64,000 nucleotides of DNA from Perilla frutescens (lineage: Eukaryota; Streptophyta; Magnoliopsida; Lamiales; Lamiaceae), in the NCBI GenBank assembly GCA_026008535.1, contig BRKX01000007.1, forward strand, positions 60,005,001-60,069,000, in the 5' to 3' direction. The notes below the pieces were generated by a model, which was not told the DNA's origin, did not search any database, and worked only from the letters and a program-made list of their open reading frames with translations. The translations under genes and the position numbers were made by a program. How positions within the stretch are numbered: position 1 is the first letter of the stretch; every line of letters starts with the position of its first letter. Below, one piece after another: positions 57,820 through 64,000 of this stretch.

Positions 57820-59180
57820 AATTAAACAGAGCACATTCCAAGAGACTTTCTCAAAGCAGAAAATCTCTCGAAATCAAGGGGATTGGTAAAAATATCCACT
57901 GTTTGATTCTCAATGGATATACACTTGATGTTTATGGTTTTCTTTTCCACCAAGACTTTGATAAAGTGATGCCGAATATCGATATGCTTCGTGTGTGAAT
58001 GTTGAACAGAATTCTTAGAAATTTCAATAGCACTGCATTATCACACAGCAAGGTAAGTGATGAGCTTGTCATGCCATAGTCCTTCATCATTTGTTTCAAC
58101 CACACCAACTGAACACAACAACTAGCAGCTGCAACATATTCAGATTCAACTGTTGACAAGGAGATACAATTTTGTTTCTTGCTTGACCAAGAAACCATAT
58201 TGCTCACCAAAAAGAAGCAACCACCACTTATGCTCTTCCTATCATCAACATCGCCTGCCTAGTCTGAATCACTGTATCCAATAAGGCTGGTGTTTGTATC
58301 TTTACAATACCTGATTCCAAAGTCGACTGTACCAGCAACATATCGAATTATTTTTTTGACAGCTTTCAAGTGAGACTCCTTGGGTTGAGCTTGGTATCTA
58401 GCACATACTCCAACACTGGACATGATATCAGGTCTGCTGGCAGTCAAGTAGAGCAAGCTTCCAATCATTCCTTCGTACATTGTTGGGTCAACATTGACTC
58501 CAACATCATCTTTGCTCAGTTTTTCAGAGGATCCCATTGGTGTCTTCATAGGCTTTGCAGCTGCAATTCCGAAGCGCTTGATCAGATTTTTGGTATACTT
58601 TCTTGGGAATATAAAAATCCCATCCTTATCTTGCTTGATTTGGAGACCAAGGAAGTAGGCCAATTCACCGACCATACTCATCTCAATTGTGTTGCACATT
58701 GCATCAACCAACTCACTGAGGAGGTTAGAACAAGTGGATCCAAACACAATATCATCAACATAGATTTGTGCAACAGTGATGTGTTTGTGAATCCTTTTGA
58801 TAAACAATGTTTTATCAACCACGCCTCTTGAAAAGCCAAAGTCAATTAAGAACTCCGTAAGACGAAAATACCAAGCTCTAGGAGCTTGTTTAAGCCCATA
58901 CAAAGCCTTGTGTAGTTTCAGCATAAAGTTTGGTTTTTCATGACATTCAAAGCCTTTTGGTTGTTCAACATAGGCTTCCTCATTCAAAATGTCATTCAGA
59001 AAGACGCTTTTGACATCCATTTGATGCAATGTAAACCCAATGTGGCAAGCAATGGCAAGTAGGAGACGGATAGACTCTATTCTAGCAACAGGAGAGAATT
59101 TTTCATCATAGTCTATGTCTTCTACTTGAGTATAACCTTGAGCCACTAGCCTGGCTTTGTTTCTGACCACATTACCAGAC
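57820..59180 (-). pseudogene. Reverse transcriptase and RNase H of SV3
   Basis: The frame 59170-58259: ARLVAQGYTQVEDIDYDEKF, LHQMDVKSVFLNDILNEEAY, LHKALYGLKQAPRAWYFRLT, VAQIYVDDIVFGSTCSNLLS (YVDD), MSMVGELAYFLGLQIKQDKD, and AVKKIIRYVAGTVDFGIRYC. A stop falls in the first RNase H motif (GYSDSD, stop, AGD). RNase H continues SKKQNCISLSTVESEYVAAA and LLCDNA to about 57820. Only a few breaks; the RT itself is uninterrupted over 300 residues. Confidence 0.92.
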
Positions 59181-60290
59181 TCATCGGCTCATCATGCATT
59201 GCTTCTACCCAGAATTCATCTTTTAATACTTCTTTGACATTTTTAGGTTCAACACTGGATAGAAAGCATGAAACGGACACAAGGTTAATAACTGATCACC
59301 TGCAAACATGTTTAACCAATTCAGCAACATCGGCTGCGCTCTTTGTTCTGGTTTTGACTCCTTGAGATCCATCACCTATGATTTGGGAGTCAGGATGATC
59401 TCTTTTGATTCTCCTTGGAGGATCACGTCTTAGTTCATTCTAAGCCAGTGAAAGTTGATCATTATCGCTTTTAGAGGAGGAGTCTGAGTCTGGTGTTCGA
59501 GGTGATGTTGATCTCTTTGCTGAGGGAGAGAAAGCATTAGATTTGATATCAGGACTTCTCATGGGACTTTTGTCAGTTCCACTAGACTCCTTATCAGCAA
59601 CATCTAGCTCGTGGAGAAGAAATGACACATCATCTTCCTCAGATCTAGTTGCTAGGCCTGCAAGATCATCAAATACAACATTGACAGATTCTTACATAGC
59701 TTTAGTTCTTAGGTTAAGGACACGATATGCTCTACTATTTTGAGCATATCCTAAGAACAATCCTTTGTCACTTTTAGAGTCAAACTTTCCAAGATAGTCT
59801 CTGTCGTTCAGGATGTAGTAGAGAAATCCAAACACATGGAAATATTTGAGATTTGGCTTTCTTTCTCTTAGAAGCTCATAAGGTGTCTCCTTTCTTCCTA
59901 GTCGAAGATAGACTCTGTTCCCAATGTGACAGGCTGTGTTAACAGCTTCAGTCCACAGCTTCTTTGAAAGCCCTTTAGCCTGTAACATTGCACATGACAT
60001 TTTCTGCAGAGTTCGATTTTTTCTCTCCACTACTCCATTTTGTTTTGGAGTTTTGGGAGCTGAATACTCATGGAGTATTCCTTTCCTTTAACAAAAGTCA
60101 TCGAATGCAGCATTCTCAAATTCTCTTCCATGATCTGTTCTGACGTATGCAATGTTGTTGTCAAATTGCAAACACATTGTGCGGCATAATCTTTTGAAGA
60201 CTTTGAATATTTCAGATTTTTCCTGAAGAAGTTCAACCCAAGTATACCTTGAGAAATCATCAACAATGACAAGGATGAAACTCTTACCAC
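59181..60290 (-). pseudogene. Integrase C-part and connector of SV3
   Basis: 60290-60030 and 60030-59692 are successive frames: MERKNRTLQKMSCAMLQAKG (includes the third integrase acid), EAVNTACHIGNRVYLRLGRK and SDKGLFLGYAQNSRAYRVLN. After stops, an Asp/Ser-rich connector with DADVADKESSGTDKSPMRSP-like composition (59628-59440) leads to RT. One frame change at about 60030. Confidence 0.85.
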
Positions 60291-60960
60291 TCATACTCTT
60301 TGTATCGACTGGTCCCATGATGTTCATGTATAAGAGTTGAAAACATCTTGTTGTTTGACAACCACCCAGGCTTTTGTGAGGGATTCTGGTTTGTTTTCCC
60401 TTTTGGCAGGCACCACATACAACATCATGATCAACATTCAGTTTTGGTAGGCCACAAACAGCATTAGACACAATCAGTTTTTTCAAATTTACCATGCTCA
60501 CATGACCAATTTTTTGATGAATTAGCTTTGTTTCATCATTTACAGTCATGTTGCAGGTTTTATCTTTGTCAGCATGGTAGCAATTATCAGATGCACGACT
60601 CCTAAACATTATGCATTTGTCGTGTTTGTCAAACACCTCACAAGTATTTTTATCAAACTTGACATGCATACCATCGTCACACAGCTGACTAATACTAATC
60701 AAATTGGCCATCAATCCTTCAACATGTAGGACATTCTGAAGCTTAGGAAAATATTTGACATTTAATGTACCTTTTCCAACAATGTTTCCTTGAGCTCCTC
60801 CTCCATAACTGACTTTGCCTTTGTTTGTAGTGGTATATTCCTCAAAAAACTCATTATTGCTAGTCATGTATTGAGAACATCCACTGTCGAAGTACCATAT
60901 TCTGGCAATGTTAGCCTTCAGTGATGTGTATACAACATTGCATGTAATCTTCATATTTTT
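60291..60960 (-). pseudogene. Protease, pre-integrase and integrase N-part of SV3
   Basis: Within the long open frame 61533-60088: RIWYFDSGCSQYMTSN (DSG present), GNIVGKGTLNVKYFPKLQNV, ANLISISQLCDDGMHVKF, then LIHQKIGHVSMVNLKKLIVS and CGACQKGKQTRIPHKS (pre-integrase), then QLLYMNIMGPVDTKSMSGKS, where the first integrase Asp of the family (HMDI) is Asn, VIVDDFSRYTWVELL and VRTDHGREFENAAFDD (second Asp). Confidence 0.88.
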
Positions 60961-62010
60961 AGACTTCTTCGGATTCTTATTCCTGGATGTGATCCCTGAT
61001 GTTGTTCTCCTAGTTGCAACATCATCGTGAAACTTGAAGCGATGTGGTTTGATATGGTCAGGCTCGCCCTTACATTGCTTCTGATCATCATCTTCAATAT
61101 TGTTCCTTGTAGTTGTGCTTGAATTGTTACCTTTCACAAACTGAATAACATTCTTGTTTGAGAAAGACATGGAGGATTTATTAGAGAATCCCAGTCTAGC
61201 TTTGTCTGTCTGTCCCAATGTTAGGGCTTTATTTAGGACATTCGTTCCCTGATTCCACTTCTGAAATGTTCTTGAGGTGTCTTCCACTTCCTTCTTTACT
61301 TTGCTGATTTCAGCATCACTCCTGGTAAGTTTAATTTCCATACTTACAATCTTTCCTCTTAGAAACTGATTTTCTTCCATGAGAAATCTCAGCTCTTTTC
61401 TTTGAGTTGTCCATTGAGTGCAGACTTTATTCACAACATTGTTGAGCTCTTGAAGTGAGGCAGTGGGTTGTTCTTCAGGTGGATCACGTTCTCTAATTTC
61501 GGAAGCATGATTGAATTCATCCAGAAGAGTCATTTCATACCAATTCGTCGTATTGGGTGAAATCTCAGTAGCTTCTGCTTCAACATCTGGAAGAACTTCA
61601 TCTTCAACTTCACATTTTTCAATGTCAAGTTTGTCAAATTCATCAATATCATTCAGAGCATCAATAATCTATTCATCTTCTTCCATGACATTGATAAATA
61701 ACACTCTCTGATCTGAATCATTTTCAGCATCAGAATCATCACTGAGAACAACATTAAAATTATTTCTTTGTCTTTTTCGTGCTATTGGACATACATTTGA
61801 ATAATGTCTATACCCAGAGCATGCTCTACATTGAACTGAATCAATGTCTTTCCCAGTGTCAGCAACTTCCTTCTTGACATTTGATCTTCTAGAATTTGAT
61901 TTTGATGAGGATGAAGGGTCAAATAGCCACCGATGTTTAATATTTGGGGGCTTTTCTTCATGGACCGGACAAGTGATTTGAATGTGATATCCGTGCCTCT
62001 CACTACTCAA
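60961..62010 (-). pseudogene. Gag C-terminal part of SV3
   Basis: 62010-61669: an intact CX2CX4HX4C knuckle (CRACSGYRHYSNVC), then VLSDDSDAENDSDQRVLF. A stop, an acidic segment, and from 61533 a coiled coil (LMEENQFLRGKIVSMEIKLT) followed by KARLGFSNKSS (the GLGY equivalent). A second knuckle is eroded (CKGEPDHIKPHRFK). The N-terminal half of gag is missing because LTR E is inserted at 62011. Confidence 0.86.
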
Positions 62011-64000
62011 TGCTTATCTTAATTTATATAAGTTTCATATAAATATTATGTGCTTATTTTCATGCAATTGCATTCGCGTAGATATATGTGTCAATGTGAT
62101 TATACTTATTTGTTTATTTGAAATGTGCATTATATTAATTATTTTTTTTAGATTCTAATTTTAAAATTTTATTAGCACAAAACAGGATATGTGCATTAGA
62201 TAAAATAAATATGATATGCGCGTGTATTAGGCTAGCTAATTGATATCCTATTATAAAATGAGAAATTAAATAATGATATGTGTGCTTACACTTGTAAGCA
62301 TTAGGCTAGTGAAAAACAAAAGAAATATAATATTTTCTTATGTTATTTTTAGTACACGTATCTATATGGTTGATAGGTGGAAAGCTTTAAATTATATGCA
62401 TTTGTTTATTTGATACATTTATATATATTAAGTATTTTTTTTTAGATTCTAGATTTTAGTTATAATATTGATAAAAGAGAATGTGTACTAAATAAAAAGA
62501 TAGATGTATAATGATAAAATATGGTACATAAGCAAGGGCTTATATTGGGAATTTAATAATATAAAAAAAAAGGCTCTTGGAAAGATAATTGAAATAATAA
62601 TAAATAGTGAAAAAAAAAAAGAATAATATGAGTACATGTGTCTAAAATATAAGTTTTGAGGTGGCTTGTATGCTATTAGTGTATACACGTGTACTTAGGA
62701 TAAGAGAAATGGAATTTTTGTTCTATTAAGTAAGAAGTTTGTCAATCCAATGTTAATCAATTGTGAGGAGTAAATTAACTAGAATAACAAAGGTTAGTAT
62801 TTTTCTTTTACTCTAGATCTTCCATTGATTTTGATATTTAGTTCCACCATTAGAAAGATCTAATTATATCTATCAAATTGTTATTGAGGATTTTATATTA
62901 TATGCATATATACGTGTATACATATATATATATATAAATATTTATTTATATATGCGTCTATATGTGTGTGTATTTAGATAAATGATTTTTACATGATTTT
63001 TAACTAAACGGTGATTAGTATTGATTTATACATTAATTAAGGTGTATGATTGTCAATTAGTTAATTATTTGAAGTGGATAACTGTGCTGTAATAAGATTA
63101 AATAAATAAGTAGCACTATTATATTAATGTTATATACAAAAAAAAAATGATAGATTTCAATGTTTAGTGGAAATTAATTGTATTCATTTTGTTATAATAA
63201 TCGATTCTTTTTTAGTAAATGGCCGAAAATACACTTATATTTTGTAGCGTAAAGCTTAACTAATTTATAATGTTAGGTTAACATGGGATGTTTTGTAATT
63301 TACAATGATTAAGTAACATTGAGTTATAGAGAGGGTCTGACCGAATTCTAGTTGCATTAATTTATATGAATTTAGTTAGGTATCATTATTATTGTGAAAT
63401 TTCAGTAAATTGGTGGGCTATAAAAATGATACATGTTTACTATTAAATCCAAAATTGAGAATAATTATTAAATTCTGATTCAGTTTATATTAATTTGTTA
63501 TTAATTTATAATTTATCTTAATAATTAGATTCTCTTGAGCGAGAGCACACAACTTAGGATTTCAAACAGTTTAAGCTTTGGACTCGATTGAGGTAAGTAG
63601 AAATCCATTTGCAACTACAATGCATGAATATATTATTATTCGATTATATGTGATTAATATTTGCTATTGTGTTATAATTTATTATCTGATAAATATGTGG
63701 TACATACTTGTGAAATTCTATTTCTTTGCATTAAATATATTGTACATGAGCATAAGCATATGCATGCATGACATGTAGATGTTGTTGAGGTAGCATGCAT
63801 GAAAAGGTTTTGAGAGAGGGAAAAATGTTTTGTTTGGGATTGGTCACCACCAGCCCGTGTTGTGATGTGTTGTATATTTGTGCCTCGAGTGGGATGACTT
63901 CCATGTGGGATCAAAGGGAACAGGCAGGGGGCGTGTCCCTTGGGGTCCAGGGAGGATGGTCCACTTCGATTGCACATTTGAGGTGATGAGTGGCTGATGT
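62011..64000 (+). mobile_element. LTR family E, second copy, truncated by window end
   Basis: Starts TGCTTATC at 62011 inside SV3 gag. It aligns with 16202-17790, clearest from 63520 onward (AGCGAGAGCACACAACTTAG and the GGTAAGTAGAAATYCAT block, then the GC-rich GTGGGATGACTTCCATGTGG unit). Whether it is a solo LTR or part of a full element cannot be told. The first 1.5 kb is AT-rich with an (AT)n run near 62920-62935 and no gene; ORFs here are chance. Confidence 0.8.

Larger units (their letters stand above)
53367..62010 (-). mobile_element. SV3: Sirevirus with a downstream extra ORF
   Basis: On the minus strand: gag (62010-about 60960, its start cut off by LTR E), protease, integrase, RT, RNase H to about 57820, then a separate ORF (57131-55195) of the type found 3' of pol in SIRE-lineage elements. 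A polypurine tract and the 3' LTR (54593-53367) follow. Gag-pol carries stops and frameshifts, though RT keeps YVDD and protease keeps DSG. Flank GACAC at 53362-53366; the partner is not in the window. Confidence 0.92.

Overview
This is plant nuclear repeat DNA, probably from a dicot and probably from a (peri)centromeric or other heterochromatic block. No bacterial, organellar or intact host gene is visible. Nearly every base belongs to a transposable element or to a decayed gene that such elements have broken. The support is direct: LTRs with TG/CA ends, initiator-tRNA-Met-type primer binding sites, polypurine tracts, gag/protease/integrase/RT/RNase H motifs, target-site duplications, and frames that resume on the far side of insertions. 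No species can be named from the sequence.

Layout. (1) 1-6088, minus strand: a Sirevirus-like Ty1/copia element (SV1) with a 1.7 kb LTR at 4375-6088. Its pol end is scrambled by an inverted, fold-back duplication. It sits in the gag of (2) 6089-11686, plus strand: a 5'-truncated Ty3/gypsy chromovirus, CRM-like (CRM-A). CRM-A in turn cuts (3) 11687-12822, the SWIM-finger C-terminus of a FAR1/MURA-like transposase-derived gene. (4) 13094-15515: three tandem, decayed Myb/SANT-like gene copies sharing an intron position. (5) 15871-23649, minus strand: a decayed DUF1985 plus Ulp1-protease gene, interrupted by two solo LTRs (16202-18492 and 18926-20358). Blocks 3-5 may be remains of one large Mutator-like element, but terminal repeats were not found. 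(6) 25030-36514: a small inverted-repeat element with about 109-bp internal tandem repeats, split by CRM-B (25364-36344, minus; TSD GCCGA). CRM-B itself carries a 3.6 kb non-autonomous CACTA element (27102-30696; TSD GCA).

(7) 37122-64000 is a nest. Sirevirus SV2 (plus, from 37122) received CRM-C (41050-48927, minus) inside its integrase, and a non-autonomous LTR element (50118-53366, plus) inside its RT. That element was then hit by Sirevirus SV3 (53367-62010, minus), which carries a downstream extra ORF of the kind typical of the SIRE lineage. SV3 was cut in gag by a further LTR (62011 to the window end), of the same family as the solo LTR at 16202-18492.

None of the elements looks autonomous: every polyprotein has stops, frameshifts or deletions. 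CRM-C and SV3 keep the most catalytic motifs. The points most worth a second look are the three CRM-like copies whose pol frame runs into the LTR, short palindromes placed near the LTR start in several copia-type elements, the fold-back rearrangement in SV1, the FAR1/Myb-SANT/Ulp1 block, and the A-rich leaders shared by CRM-B and CRM-C.
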